Shown in pieces: positions 51,884 through 61,538 of a DNA stretch of 64,000 nt (its first letter is position 1; each line of letters starts with the position of its first letter). The stretch is from NCBI RefSeq assembly GCF_031344075.1, contig NZ_JAVJAN010000004.1, forward strand, positions 56,519-120,518. The letters are read 5' to 3'. Origin of the DNA: Clostridium aquiflavi. GTDB lineage: Bacteria > Bacillota > Clostridia > Clostridiales > Clostridiaceae. The notes under the pieces are model-generated. The model was not told the DNA's origin. It was given only the letters and a program-made list of their open reading frames with translations, and did not search any database. Both the position numbers and the translations under genes were made by a program.

Positions 51884-53884
51884 GTGGATAAAATAGAGAG
51901 AATAAAAGAACTTGTTGAAAATTTAAATAGGAATTCATATGATTATTATGTACTTGATAATCCATCTGTAAGTGATAAGGATTACGATAAACAATATGAC
52001 GAACTTAGGGCGTTAGAGCAAGAAACAGACTTTGTACTACCATATTCACCTACATTAAGAATTGGTGATGTTGTTTTAGAAGGTTTTAATAAATATACAC
52101 ATAAAGGAAAGCTTTGGAGTTTAGATAAAGCTCAAAGCTTAGATGAAATAAAAGATTGGCATAATAGAAATGTGAAATTTGTTAATGAAATGAGAGCTAA
52201 GGGTGAGGACTTACCAGATTTAAAATATATAGCTACTAAAAAGTTTGATGGCTTAACAGTTAACTTAACTTATAATAAGGAAGGTTTGCTTGAAGTAAGT
52301 GCTACAAGAGGTAATGGTGAAATAGGAGAAAATGTAACATCTCAAGTAAAAACTATTAAATCTATACCACTAAAGCTTCAAGAAAATGATGATTTATTTG
52401 AAGTACATGGTGAAGCTATTATGACACAAGAAGCTTTTGAAAGATATAATGATAGTGCAAATGTTCCATTAAAAAACTTGAGAAATGGTGCGGCTGGAGC
52501 ATTAAGAAATCTTAATGTAAAAGAAACTGCTAGAAGAGATTTGTCAGCATTTTTCTATGATGTTGGATATAAAGAAGGATATCAATTTAAAACTTATTTA
52601 GAAATGATGGAATTTATTAAAGAAAAAGGATTGCCTATTGATGATTATTTAAAAGTATGTATATCTATTGATGATATAAAGAAAGAAATAGAGTATATAG
52701 AAAAAATAAGATTTGATTTAAATTATGATATTGATGGTTTAGTATTAGCTATAGACGATATTAGAACAAGAGAATTATTAGGGTATACAGTTAAATTCCC
52801 TAAATGGGCCATAGCTTATAAATTTGAAGCTCAAGAAGCTACAACAAAACTTTTGGATGTTGAATGGAATGTTGGAAGAAGTGGAAGAATAGGTCCAACA
52901 GCAATATTAGATCCAGTAGAATTAGCAGGAGTAACTGTTAAAAGAGCAACTCTCAATAATATGGATGATATAAAAAGAAAGGGCGTAAGAATTGGAGCTG
53001 ATGTATTTGTTAGAAGATCTAATGATGTTATACCAGAAATTATGGGAACAGTAGAGAATACATTAGAAAAATCTGAGGAAATAGTACCGCCAACTGAATG
53101 TCCAGCATGTGGTAGTCATGTAGTTTTAAATGGAGCGCATTATTTCTGTGAAAATACACTTTCTTGTAAACCACAATTGGTTAAAACTATAGTTCATTAT
53201 GCTTCAAGAGATGCTATGAATATAGCAGGATTTTCAGAAAAAACAGCAGAACAATTATTTGAAAAATTAAATATTAAGTCTATTTCAGATTTATATAAAT
53301 TAAAAAAAGAAGATTTAATAGACTTAGAAAAGTTTGGGGAAAAGAAAGCGGAAAACTTATTAAATGCAATTGAAAAAAGCAAAGACTGTAAGTTATATTC
53401 ATTTATATATGCTTTAGGTATTCCTAATGTAGGCGTAAAAACAGCTAAGGATATTGTAAATAAATTTAAATCAATTGATGGATTGAAAAATGCTATGTTT
53501 GAAGACTTAGTATCAGTGCAAGATGTTGGTGATATAGTTGCACAGGATATAATTGAATTCTTTAAAGAAGAAAAAGTAATAAATACTATTGATGAATTAT
53601 TAAATTTAGGAGTGAATCCTATATTTGATGAAGTTAAAATAGTAGAAAGTATTTTTAAAGATAAAACTGTAGTTGCTACGGGTACATTACAAAATTATTC
53701 TAGAACTGAGATAAAAACTAAGCTAGAAGGCTTAGGTGCTAAAGTTTCAGGTAGTGTAAGTAAAAAAACTGACTATGTAATTGCTGGAGAATCAGCAGGA
53801 TCAAAATTAACTAAAGCAGAAGAATTAGGTGTTAAGGTTATTTCAGAAGAGGAATTTGAAAGAATGTTAGGAAGTGAAAGTTAA
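51884..53884 (+). CDS. ligA: NAD-dependent DNA ligase LigA
   Basis: 666 residues from GTG 51884, with GGAG 6 bases upstream; ATG 51872 has no usable spacing. The Ia domain (YYVLDNPSVSDKDYD) binds NAD. The nucleotidyl-transfer lysine lies in KKFDG (usual form KxDG). VGRSGRIGPTA and an OB fold follow, then a four-cysteine zinc finger (CPACGSH...CENTLSC), HhH repeats and a C-terminal BRCT domain (GTLQNYSRTEIK...). It seals nicks in replication. Directly after pcrA, as in many Firmicutes. Confidence 0.95.
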   Translation: MDKIERIKELVENLNRNSYDYYVLDNPSVSDKDYDKQYDELRALEQETDFVLPYSPTLRIGDVVLEGFNKYTHKGKLWSLDKAQSLDEIKDWHNRNVKFVNEMRAKGEDLPDLKYIATKKFDGLTVNLTYNKEGLLEVSATRGNGEIGENVTSQVKTIKSIPLKLQENDDLFEVHGEAIMTQEAFERYNDSANVPLKNLRNGAAGALRNLNVKETARRDLSAFFYDVGYKEGYQFKTYLEMMEFIKEKGLPIDDYLKVCISIDDIKKEIEYIEKIRFDLNYDIDGLVLAIDDIRTRELLGYTVKFPKWAIAYKFEAQEATTKLLDVEWNVGRSGRIGPTAILDPVELAGVTVKRATLNNMDDIKRKGVRIGADVFVRRSNDVIPEIMGTVENTLEKSEEIVPPTECPACGSHVVLNGAHYFCENTLSCKPQLVKTIVHYASRDAMNIAGFSEKTAEQLFEKLNIKSISDLYKLKKEDLIDLEKFGEKKAENLLNAIEKSKDCKLYSFIYALGIPNVGVKTAKDIVNKFKSIDGLKNAMFEDLVSVQDVGDIVAQDIIEFFKEEKVINTIDELLNLGVNPIFDEVKIVESIFKDKTVVATGTLQNYSRTEIKTKLEGLGAKVSGSVSKKTDYVIAGESAGSKLTKAEELGVKVISEEEFERMLGSES

Positions 53885-54156
53885 TGAAGACACTAGTAAA
53901 TTGGTTAACACTAATATGTGGCTTTATAACTAGTATTTTAATAGTATGCACTTTTTTAACTAGTTATCAATTTTGTTATATAGACCAAATTTTTAATTCA
54001 TATTTACCTGTTCAACTAGGAATATGTATAACTATGCTAGTACTTACAGTAGGATTTTTACTTAATGAAACTGGAAGAAAAAGAATAGTGTATTCTGCTT
54101 TTAGTTTTACAATATCTGTTTCTTTAATATTTTTTATAGTTAATTTAGTAAAATAG
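53884..54156 (+). CDS. Small membrane protein
   Basis: 90 residues with about three hydrophobic segments (near 7-25, 40-60 and 68-88). Its ATG overlaps the ligA stop (TAATG), so it is probably translated by coupling to LigA. I do not recognise the family; its link to ligA may be purely positional. Confidence 0.7.
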   Translation: MKTLVNWLTLICGFITSILIVCTFLTSYQFCYIDQIFNSYLPVQLGICITMLVLTVGFLLNETGRKRIVYSAFSFTISVSLIFFIVNLVK

Positions 54157-54254
54157 AAGATTTTATGATAAAATTTAATGTATTGAATAAGATACTTATA
54201 ATATATAAGACATTTTAATTTTAAATTGTCTTTACTTTGAAAGGGAGGTTAACT

Positions 54255-54548
54255 ATGTCTGTTACTAAAAAAGATGTTGAATATGTTGCAGAACTTGCAA
54301 GATTAAGTTTTAATGAAGATGAAAAAGAAAGCTTAGCATCTGATTTAAATCAAATTTTAAATTATGTTGAAAAGCTTCAAGAGTTAGATACTGAAAAGAA
54401 AGATATAATAGTAAACCCTTATTATATTGAAAACAAATTTAGAGAAGATGAAATTACCCCTTCAATTAAATTAGAAGAGGTTTTAGAAAATGCGCCTGAA
54501 ACATTAGAAGAATATGTTTTAGTTCCAACAATTATAAGAGAACAATAG
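54255..54548 (+). CDS. gatC: Aspartyl/glutamyl-tRNA amidotransferase subunit C
   Basis: 97 residues from ATG 54255 (GGGAGG upstream). It starts VTKKDVEYVAELARLSFNEDE and holds GatA and GatB together. First of the three genes gatC-gatA-gatB, which correct misacylated Glu-tRNA(Gln) or Asp-tRNA(Asn). Confidence 0.95.
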   Translation: MSVTKKDVEYVAELARLSFNEDEKESLASDLNQILNYVEKLQELDTEKKDIIVNPYYIENKFREDEITPSIKLEEVLENAPETLEEYVLVPTIIREQ

Positions 54549-54566
54549 AAGATTGGAGGGTGAAAT

Positions 54567-56024
54567 ATGGATTTTACAAATTATAAAGCTCATGAATTAA
54601 AGAACTTAATTTCTAAAAAAGAAGCTTCAGTAGAAGAAGTTACTAAAGCTCATTTAGAAAAAGTAAAGAATATAGATGATAAAGTAAATGCATTTTTATA
54701 TGTTGCAGAAGATGAAGCATTAAATGATGCGAAAGTATTGGATGAAAAGTTAAGTAAGGGTGAAGATATTGGAGTACTAGGGGGAGCACCTTTAGGAATT
54801 AAAGATAATATAAGCGTTAAGAACATGCAAAACACTTGTGCTTCTAAGATATTAGAAGGATATATATCACCATACGATGCTACAGTTTCTGAAAATGTAA
54901 AGTCACAAGGTGGAGTTATATTAGGTAAGTTAAATATGGATGAATTTGCAATGGGTTCATCAACTGAAAATTCTGCTTACAAGATAACTAGAAATCCATG
55001 GGATTTAGATAGAGTACCAGGTGGATCATCAGGTGGTTCTGCTGCTGCTGTTGCTGCAAAAGAAATTCCTTTAGCATTAGGAACTGACACTGGTGGATCA
55101 GTAAGACAACCGGCATCTTTTTGTGGAATAGTTGGATTAAAACCTACATATGGAAGAGTTTCAAGAAGTGGAGTTGTAGCTTATGGTTCTACTTTAGATC
55201 AAGTTGGTACATTAGGAAGAGATGTTAAAGATTGTGCTTTATTAACTCAAGTAATATCAGGAGTTGATCATAGAGATTTTACTACAGCTAATATAAATGT
55301 ACCTAATTATGAAGACTCTTTATCAGAAAATATTAAAGGAAAGAAAATAGCATTACCAAAGGAATTTTTCAAAGATGGATTAGATCCTAAGGTTCAAAAA
55401 GCTATATATGATGCATTAGAAGTATTCAAAGCTAATGGTGCAGAAATTACAGAAGTATCACTTCCATTAGCAGATTATGCGATATCAGCTTATTATTTAT
55501 TAGCATGTGCAGAGGCATCATCAAATTTAGCTAGATTTGATGGAGTAAGATATGGACATAGAAGTGAAAGTGTTGAAGATGCAGTTGATGTATACTTTAA
55601 ATCAAGAAGTGAAGCCCTTGGAAAAGAAGTTAAAAAGAGAATAATGCTTGGTACTTATGCATTATCAGCAGGATATTATGATGCATATTATAAGAAAGCA
55701 TTAAAAGTTAGAAATCTTATAAAAGGTGAATTTGAAAATATATTCAAAGATTTTGATGCTATAATATCACCAACAGCACCAACTCCAGCTTATAAAATTG
55801 GAGAAAAAACAGAAAATGCATTAGAAATGTATTTAGGGGATATTTATACTGTTCCTGTAAATATAGCAGGTATTCCAGCAATATCACTTCCATGTGGAGT
55901 TACTGATGGTCTTCCAGTAGGACTTCAAATAATGGGCAATTATTTTAAAGAAGATACATTATTTAACCTTGCATATAGCTATGAGCAATCAACTAAATGG
56001 CATGAAATGCATCCAAATCTATAG
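54567..56024 (+). CDS. gatA: Aspartyl/glutamyl-tRNA amidotransferase subunit A
   Basis: 485 residues of the amidase-signature family: Lys in GIKDNI, the first Ser in GGSSGGSAAAVAA, and the nucleophile Ser in DTGGSVRQPASFCG. It releases ammonia from glutamine for the amidation step. 18 bases after gatC, TGGAGGG upstream. Confidence 0.97.
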   Translation: MDFTNYKAHELKNLISKKEASVEEVTKAHLEKVKNIDDKVNAFLYVAEDEALNDAKVLDEKLSKGEDIGVLGGAPLGIKDNISVKNMQNTCASKILEGYISPYDATVSENVKSQGGVILGKLNMDEFAMGSSTENSAYKITRNPWDLDRVPGGSSGGSAAAVAAKEIPLALGTDTGGSVRQPASFCGIVGLKPTYGRVSRSGVVAYGSTLDQVGTLGRDVKDCALLTQVISGVDHRDFTTANINVPNYEDSLSENIKGKKIALPKEFFKDGLDPKVQKAIYDALEVFKANGAEITEVSLPLADYAISAYYLLACAEASSNLARFDGVRYGHRSESVEDAVDVYFKSRSEALGKEVKKRIMLGTYALSAGYYDAYYKKALKVRNLIKGEFENIFKDFDAIISPTAPTPAYKIGEKTENALEMYLGDIYTVPVNIAGIPAISLPCGVTDGLPVGLQIMGNYFKEDTLFNLAYSYEQSTKWHEMHPNL

Positions 56025-56044
56025 GGGTAAGGAGTGAAGAAACA

Positions 56045-57475
56045 ATGGAATTTGAATCAGTCATAGGATTAGAAGTTCATGCTGAACTTTTAACTAATAC
56101 TAAAATATACTGTGGTTGTACAACAGAATTCGGAGGAAAACCTAATACTCATGTTTGTCCTGTATGTTTAGGTCTTCCAGGATCATTACCACAATTAAAT
56201 AAAAGGGTTTTAGAGCTAGGAATAAAAGCAGGATTAGCTTTAAATTGTGAAATAACTAAAGTTGGTAGAATGGATAGAAAGAATTATTTCTACCCAGATT
56301 GTCCTAAGAATTATCAAATAACACAAGATGAATTACCAATATGTAGAAATGGATATATTGATATTGAACTTGAAAGTGGAGAAGTTAAGAGAATCGGAAT
56401 AGAAAGAATTCATATAGAAGAAGATGCAGGTAAGTTACTACATACTAAAAGAGGTACATTAGTTGATTTTAATAGAGCAGGCGTTCCATTAATAGAAGTA
56501 GTATCTAAACCTGATATTAGAACTCCAGAAGAAGCTACACTATATCTTACAAAGCTTAGAAGCATATTAAGTTCCGCTGAAATATCAGATTGTAAGATGG
56601 AAGAAGGTTCTTTAAGGTGTGATGGAAATATTTCTATTAGAGAAAAGGGAACGGAACCATTTGGTATAAGATCAGAAATCAAGAATATGAATTCATTTAA
56701 AGCATTAGAAAAGGCATTAAATTACGAATTTGACAGACAAGTTGAAGCTGTAACTAATGGAGAAGCTTTAAGTGTTGAAACTAGAAGATGGGATGAAACA
56801 AACAATAAAACTATAGTTATGAGAAGTAAGGAAGAAGCAAATGACTATAGATACTTCCCAGAAGGAGATCTAGTAACTTTAAATGTTTCTGATGAATGGA
56901 TTGAAGAAATAAGAGCTACTATTCCAGAACTTCCATATCAAAAGGCAGATAGATTTGTAAAAGAATATGGTTTACCTAAATATGATGCACATGTATTAAC
57001 GCTTACAGATTCAATGGCAGATTATTTTGATGAATGTGCTAAAATATCTGGAGATCCTAAAGCAGCATCAAATTGGATCATGGGAGATATCTCAAGACTT
57101 ATGAAAGAAGAAAGTACTTGGGTAGAAGATTTAAAATTCTCTCCTAAAGATTTAGCAGAATTAATAGAAGTAATAAATGATGGAACTATATCAAGTGCTA
57201 TAGGTAAAAAAGTACTTGATGATATGTTTGCAGAAGGAAAATCACCAAAGACTATAATTGATGAAAAAGGCCTAAAACAAAATAATGATGAAGATGCTAT
57301 TCGTCAATTAGTTAATAAAGTTCTTGATGAAAATCCACAAGTTATTGAACAATACAAGAGTGGAAGAACTAGAATACTTGGATTTGCGGTTGGTCAAGTA
57401 ATGAAAGAAACTAAAGGTCAAGCAAACCCAGGAATTGTTAATAAATTAGTTACTGAAGAAGTAGAGAAAAGATAG
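56045..57475 (+). CDS. gatB: Aspartyl/glutamyl-tRNA amidotransferase subunit B
   Basis: 476 residues: GLEVHAELLT, CPVCLGLPGSLP, RKNYFYPDCPKNYQI and EDAGKLLH in the kinase-like core, then a helical C-terminal YqeY-type tRNA-binding tail (DEDAIRQLVNKVLDENP). It activates and amidates the misacylated tRNA. The last gene of the operon; a terminator follows. Confidence 0.97.
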   Translation: MEFESVIGLEVHAELLTNTKIYCGCTTEFGGKPNTHVCPVCLGLPGSLPQLNKRVLELGIKAGLALNCEITKVGRMDRKNYFYPDCPKNYQITQDELPICRNGYIDIELESGEVKRIGIERIHIEEDAGKLLHTKRGTLVDFNRAGVPLIEVVSKPDIRTPEEATLYLTKLRSILSSAEISDCKMEEGSLRCDGNISIREKGTEPFGIRSEIKNMNSFKALEKALNYEFDRQVEAVTNGEALSVETRRWDETNNKTIVMRSKEEANDYRYFPEGDLVTLNVSDEWIEEIRATIPELPYQKADRFVKEYGLPKYDAHVLTLTDSMADYFDECAKISGDPKAASNWIMGDISRLMKEESTWVEDLKFSPKDLAELIEVINDGTISSAIGKKVLDDMFAEGKSPKTIIDEKGLKQNNDEDAIRQLVNKVLDENPQVIEQYKSGRTRILGFAVGQVMKETKGQANPGIVNKLVTEEVEKR

Positions 57476-57492
57476 AAAAGACTATTAGAGGT

Positions 57493-57536
57493 AAAAAAAC
57501 CTACTATGAAATAAGATGTTTCATAGTAGGTTTTTC
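57493..57536. terminator. Bidirectional terminator
   Basis: AAAACCTACTATGAAA and TTTCATAGTAGGTTTTT form a 15-bp stem with T-runs in both directions. It ends gatB from the left and the minus-strand gene from the right. Confidence 0.88.
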
Positions 57537-57836
57537 TTATTTTAATTCTTCGGATTTATCAAAACTAGATATATCATCATAGTCACTGTCTTCAGTAGTT
57601 TGATTTAAATCAAAATCATCTGTTGAATAATTTGGATTATCTTTTATGGATTCATTAAAATACATTTTATTAGATAATGCATTAAGTTTTTGACAAATCT
57701 TTTCTAATATATAGTTTTGATATCGTAATTGTTTATGTGATTTTATTGCTACTATAAATAACCATATTCCTATAAACATAAAAACGAACATAAATAGTAT
57801 TGCAACTATTAGAAATGTAGCCGTTAAAAATTTCAT
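57537..57836 (-). CDS. Small single-pass membrane protein of unknown function
   Basis: 99 residues, minus strand, from ATG at 57836 (GGAGG 9 bases upstream; an in-frame TTG at 57851 is too close to it). Residues 4-32 are a membrane helix. A short coiled segment (HKQLRYQNYILEKICQKL) and a very acidic tail follow (DDFDLNQTTEDSDYDDISSF). A -10 like TATAAT lies on the same strand at 57866-57871, inside an ATGGTA / TACCAT palindrome. Not recognised. Confidence 0.65.
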   Translation of the reverse strand: MKFLTATFLIVAILFMFVFMFIGIWLFIVAIKSHKQLRYQNYILEKICQKLNALSNKMYFNESIKDNPNYSTDDFDLNQTTEDSDYDDISSFDKSEELK

Positions 57837-57950
57837 TTTAAAAACCTCCAATAAAATATGGTAATATTATACCATAATAGAATATTTATTTTAAATATAT
57901 ATTTATGGTATAGTAGCACAAAAATGATAAAATATGTATTTTAAATATAA

Positions 57951-58006
57951 TGCCTATTTTAGCATAGTATATGATATATGAATAAGTAAAGATGGATAGC
58001 GCAATA
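57951..58006. mobile_element. Probable remnant of a MITE-like element
   Basis: GCCTATTTTAG...GATATATGAATAAGTAAAG resembles the left half of copy 4 (GACTCTATTTAA...GATATATGAATAAGCAAAG). The right half and a target duplication are missing. Confidence 0.35.
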
Positions 58007-58095
58007 AAATTAATTATAAATATTAATGATTATAAATTAAATAAAATGTTAATAATTTAATTATGTATATTGTAAGAGTAAGGAGGTTATTAACA

Positions 58096-59577
58096 TTGAA
58101 AAAATACTTGTTACCTATATCCTTAATTTTTATCATAGGTGCTTTTTTATTAGGATTTATTCAGATTGATAATGTTTCATCAGATAAAAAAGGTGATGAT
58201 GTTATCAATTATGGAGTAGAAGATATACCAGATAATTTAAAGACTTTTGCTAACTTATCTAAGCGAAATGAAGATATAATTTGTGCTGTTAGTAGAGGTT
58301 TAGTTTCAAAGGATATAGATAATAATATATTGCCTTCTTTAGCTAAAGAAATAATTAAAAGTGAAGATGGAATAGAATATGAATTTAAGATAGATGATAA
58401 TATATATTGGAGTGATGGAAGCAAAATAACTTCAGATGATGTAATTGTGTTTTTTAGAGAACTACTAAAAGAGGATGATGAAGAAAACATACATGCATTA
58501 TTAGATGTTTATGGTGCTAGAGAATTTAAAGATGGGAAAACTACTTTTGAAAAAGGGGTTGCAATAAAATCTAAAGATAACAGTGTCATTATAAGACTTA
58601 ATGCTAAAAATGATAAATTTTTAAGCGAATTAACTAAGCCACAATATAGATTAAGAAAGTATTTAGTTATGTGGGAAAATATTAAAAAGAATTATAATGA
58701 AGTGATTTATAGTGGAGATTATAAAATAACATCATTTATGAATGATAAAATAACATTAGAATCAAATAGCAATGATGGAAATAGAAGAGTTATAAATTTA
58801 ATAAATGATAGTAATGTAGAATTGTCTATGGCATCATTTGAAATTGGAGAAAGAGATATTGTTATAAACCCACCGCAAAGCCAATTAAATAAGTTAAGTA
58901 ATGATGGAAGTTTAATAACAATGCCCAAAGATACAGGCGTGTATTTATACATAAATGATAAAAATAATATTTCTTTACAAGGCAGAAGAGAAATATATAA
59001 GTATATATCAGAATCTATGGAAGACTATTCTTCTTCAAATGAAAAATCATTTGAGTTGGCTGAAGGTAGTTATTTTAGAGAAAATAAAGAAGACTTAACT
59101 AAATTACAAACAAGAAAAGTAATAAGTAATAAGGAAGAGGTGTGGTCTCCACCAAAAGTACTTACTATATTATGTAGAGATAATAGCATTAACAGAGAGT
59201 TATGTAGGGTTATAGAAAAGTGGTTTGCCGAAAACACAGATATATCTATAAAGTATAGTTTATTAAAAGAAGATGAATTTAATGATGAGGAATTACAAAA
59301 AAGATATGATATGATACTAATTAATAATGAAGCAAATATTTTAGATAAAGATAAATTTTATAAAAAATTTGTTAATTACATGAGTGATAGTGAAAAAGAA
59401 ATTTTATTATCTAATAATTGCAATGATGATGTATATCTAAATTTAGAGAATAAGATTTTTGAAGAATATAAAATAGTGCCATTGATATTTTATAATGAAA
59501 ATATAGCGTATTCTAAAAAAATATCAAATATTAAAATGGATGGTAATGGAAATATGGATTTTTCATCTATAAAATAG
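58096..59577 (+). CDS. Membrane-anchored oligopeptide-binding-protein-like (SBP family 5)
   Basis: 493 residues from TTG 58096 (AAGGAGG upstream). One N-terminal membrane helix (about 4-22) has no lipobox cysteine. The rest resembles family 5 solute-binding proteins: YEFKIDDNIYWSDGSKITSDDVIVFFREL and SGDYKI, with the expected domain order. It departs from normal transport proteins in having a stable anchor instead of a lipid anchor, many gaps, and no permease genes nearby. A sensing or envelope role, or decay from a transporter, is possible. Confidence 0.7.
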   Translation: MKKYLLPISLIFIIGAFLLGFIQIDNVSSDKKGDDVINYGVEDIPDNLKTFANLSKRNEDIICAVSRGLVSKDIDNNILPSLAKEIIKSEDGIEYEFKIDDNIYWSDGSKITSDDVIVFFRELLKEDDEENIHALLDVYGAREFKDGKTTFEKGVAIKSKDNSVIIRLNAKNDKFLSELTKPQYRLRKYLVMWENIKKNYNEVIYSGDYKITSFMNDKITLESNSNDGNRRVINLINDSNVELSMASFEIGERDIVINPPQSQLNKLSNDGSLITMPKDTGVYLYINDKNNISLQGRREIYKYISESMEDYSSSNEKSFELAEGSYFRENKEDLTKLQTRKVISNKEEVWSPPKVLTILCRDNSINRELCRVIEKWFAENTDISIKYSLLKEDEFNDEELQKRYDMILINNEANILDKDKFYKKFVNYMSDSEKEILLSNNCNDDVYLNLENKIFEEYKIVPLIFYNENIAYSKKISNIKMDGNGNMDFSSIK

Positions 59578-59590
59578 TTTATTATAGATT

Positions 59591-59640
59591 AAGGCTATAT
59601 CACTGGTAATACATCAATGATATAGCCTTATATATTTTAC
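59591..59640. terminator. Bidirectional terminator between convergent genes
   Basis: AAGGCTATATCA and TGATATAGCCTT form a 12-bp stem followed by ATATATTTT on the plus strand. Confidence 0.7.
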
Positions 59641-59649
59641 AATACTGTA

Positions 59650-61311
59650 TTAACTTTTTTTATTATTGGATTTGTCTTTAGAAGATTTTTTTGATTTAGT
59701 ATCTGAATTAGATGTTGTTTTATTTAGATTAGTTGTTAATTTTGGAGTATCAGGAACTTTTAAATTTAAGTTTGTACTAACATCAACATCTTCTATTTCA
59801 ATATTATTTAGTTCTGAATTATTTAATTCTGATGAATTAATGACTTCATTATTCACTACATCATTAACATCTGTTGTAGTTCTGCAGTCAGTTATATTTG
59901 TTTTAGTTTTACTAAATCCCATTTCTTTTTCAATATCGTCTTTAAGAAAATATATAAATAGTAGAAAAGAAAACATGTTTTTATTTGAATCAAAAGATAC
60001 TTTAGGTACTGTAAAACAATCTTTTTTTCTAGAATAACTTAAGTTTTTAACAAATATAGGAGCTAAGCCATTACTTTCTGGAGTAGGTAAGTTAGGCATT
60101 CTAAAATAAGTTTCATCTAGCATATCATCAGATTTTAAGCTTAAATTTTTATATCGTTCTACTTCATCTAAAGTTGGAGCTTCAGGCCAACTTGTTAACA
60201 GATTGTTATTCACATAAAGTTTTCTATATATGTTAGATATAATAGGTTTTAATTCTGATATTTTATCTTCTTCTTTTGCATAGATCATTAAAGATAACAA
60301 ATAAAGATTAATTTCTAAGCAAGAATACTTAGTTTCTTTTTTATCTGTAAGCTTAATAAACATATTTTTATCATTATCATATAGACTTAATAATTTATCA
60401 TTAATTTCTTTGCTAGTTTCTTTAAAAGAAATTATATTTGTATGTTTGTAAGATTCCATTAAGCATATAGCTAATAAACAACAATTTTCTAATGAATTTA
60501 CATAATAGTTCTTTATCATAAACCTATTTATCAAGAAATCACTTAAGTCTAATATTAGATCTTTAGCTGTAGAACTTTTTGAATACTTGTAAAAAATATT
60601 TAAGCATAATAAAATATTTAAGTTTTCTTCAAATGATAAGTCGTAAAGAGATTCTTTATAATCTCTTAATACACATAAAATTTCATTAGAAAATCTTTCA
60701 TAATCATTACTGTCGACATCAGATTTATTATAAAAAGAATATAAGTAATAAGCTGCCATCATAAAAGCTTGGTCACAGAATTTGAACTTATCATTTTTAT
60801 CTATTAGATTAAAACCTTTAGAATTTCCATCAGACGTATTTTTTTTATCAACAAAAACGCCCTCATTATTTCGAAGGTTTTTTGAATAGAATTTTAGCTG
60901 TTGTTTTGCTATATATTTAAATGGCTTTTCGAAAGATATAATATTTCTATTATCTTTATCGTAATTAGAATAATAATCACTTAACTCCAATAGACACAAG
61001 GTCATTAAAGCATTTGTTGAAGGGTTTATTTCCTTTTTAAAAGTGGATTCGTCAAACCCATGTGAAGTTTTATTGTGTATAAACATAGGTGATGATTTCC
61101 TATATATACATATTAGTGGAGAAAAGTCATTTAATATGCTAATATCATTTGTAGAAGAAGATTTTTTTGAAACTCTAATAGGAATTAGAAGACCAGATTT
61201 TGAATTAAGAACAATAGTTTTTACTGATTCTTTTGATAAATAAAAAAGCTGACTACTAATTTCCTTTTGAGAAAGACTATTCATTCTAAAAAATGGCCCT
61301 ATATATCTCAA
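59650..61311 (-). CDS. Large protein of unknown function, minus strand
   Basis: 553 residues, starting at TTG 61311 (AGAGAGGTG about 7 bases upstream on that strand). About residues 85-450 are mainly helical with repeated hydrophobic pairs (ALMTLCLLELSDYYSNY, QAFMMAAYYLYSFY, NILLCLNIFYKYS, CCLLAICLMESY). This spacing is like an alpha/alpha barrel or solenoid. The last ~60 residues are a low-complexity Asn/Ser/Lys/Thr tail. No signal peptide or catalytic motif was found. It is the only long minus-strand gene in the window. Not recognised. Confidence 0.65.
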   Translation of the reverse strand: MRYIGPFFRMNSLSQKEISSQLFYLSKESVKTIVLNSKSGLLIPIRVSKKSSSTNDISILNDFSPLICIYRKSSPMFIHNKTSHGFDESTFKKEINPSTNALMTLCLLELSDYYSNYDKDNRNIISFEKPFKYIAKQQLKFYSKNLRNNEGVFVDKKNTSDGNSKGFNLIDKNDKFKFCDQAFMMAAYYLYSFYNKSDVDSNDYERFSNEILCVLRDYKESLYDLSFEENLNILLCLNIFYKYSKSSTAKDLILDLSDFLINRFMIKNYYVNSLENCCLLAICLMESYKHTNIISFKETSKEINDKLLSLYDNDKNMFIKLTDKKETKYSCLEINLYLLSLMIYAKEEDKISELKPIISNIYRKLYVNNNLLTSWPEAPTLDEVERYKNLSLKSDDMLDETYFRMPNLPTPESNGLAPIFVKNLSYSRKKDCFTVPKVSFDSNKNMFSFLLFIYFLKDDIEKEMGFSKTKTNITDCRTTTDVNDVVNNEVINSSELNNSELNNIEIEDVDVSTNLNLKVPDTPKLTTNLNKTTSNSDTKSKKSSKDKSNNKKS

Positions 61312-61538
61312 TTATATTCACCTCTCTAAAAATTCTCATACTATTAATTAATATGAGTTAAATTCAAAAATAGTGCATAAAATCTAAATAAAAGGTGAAA
61401 TTTTTTAATAAAGGTATTAAAGAGGTCTTTAAATCAATCTATTATTTATATATGTTAATATTAATAAATTAAGTAAAAATATATACAATATAATAATATA
61501 ATAAATTTTGAAATATATGTGTTTGGAGTGTGATTTCG

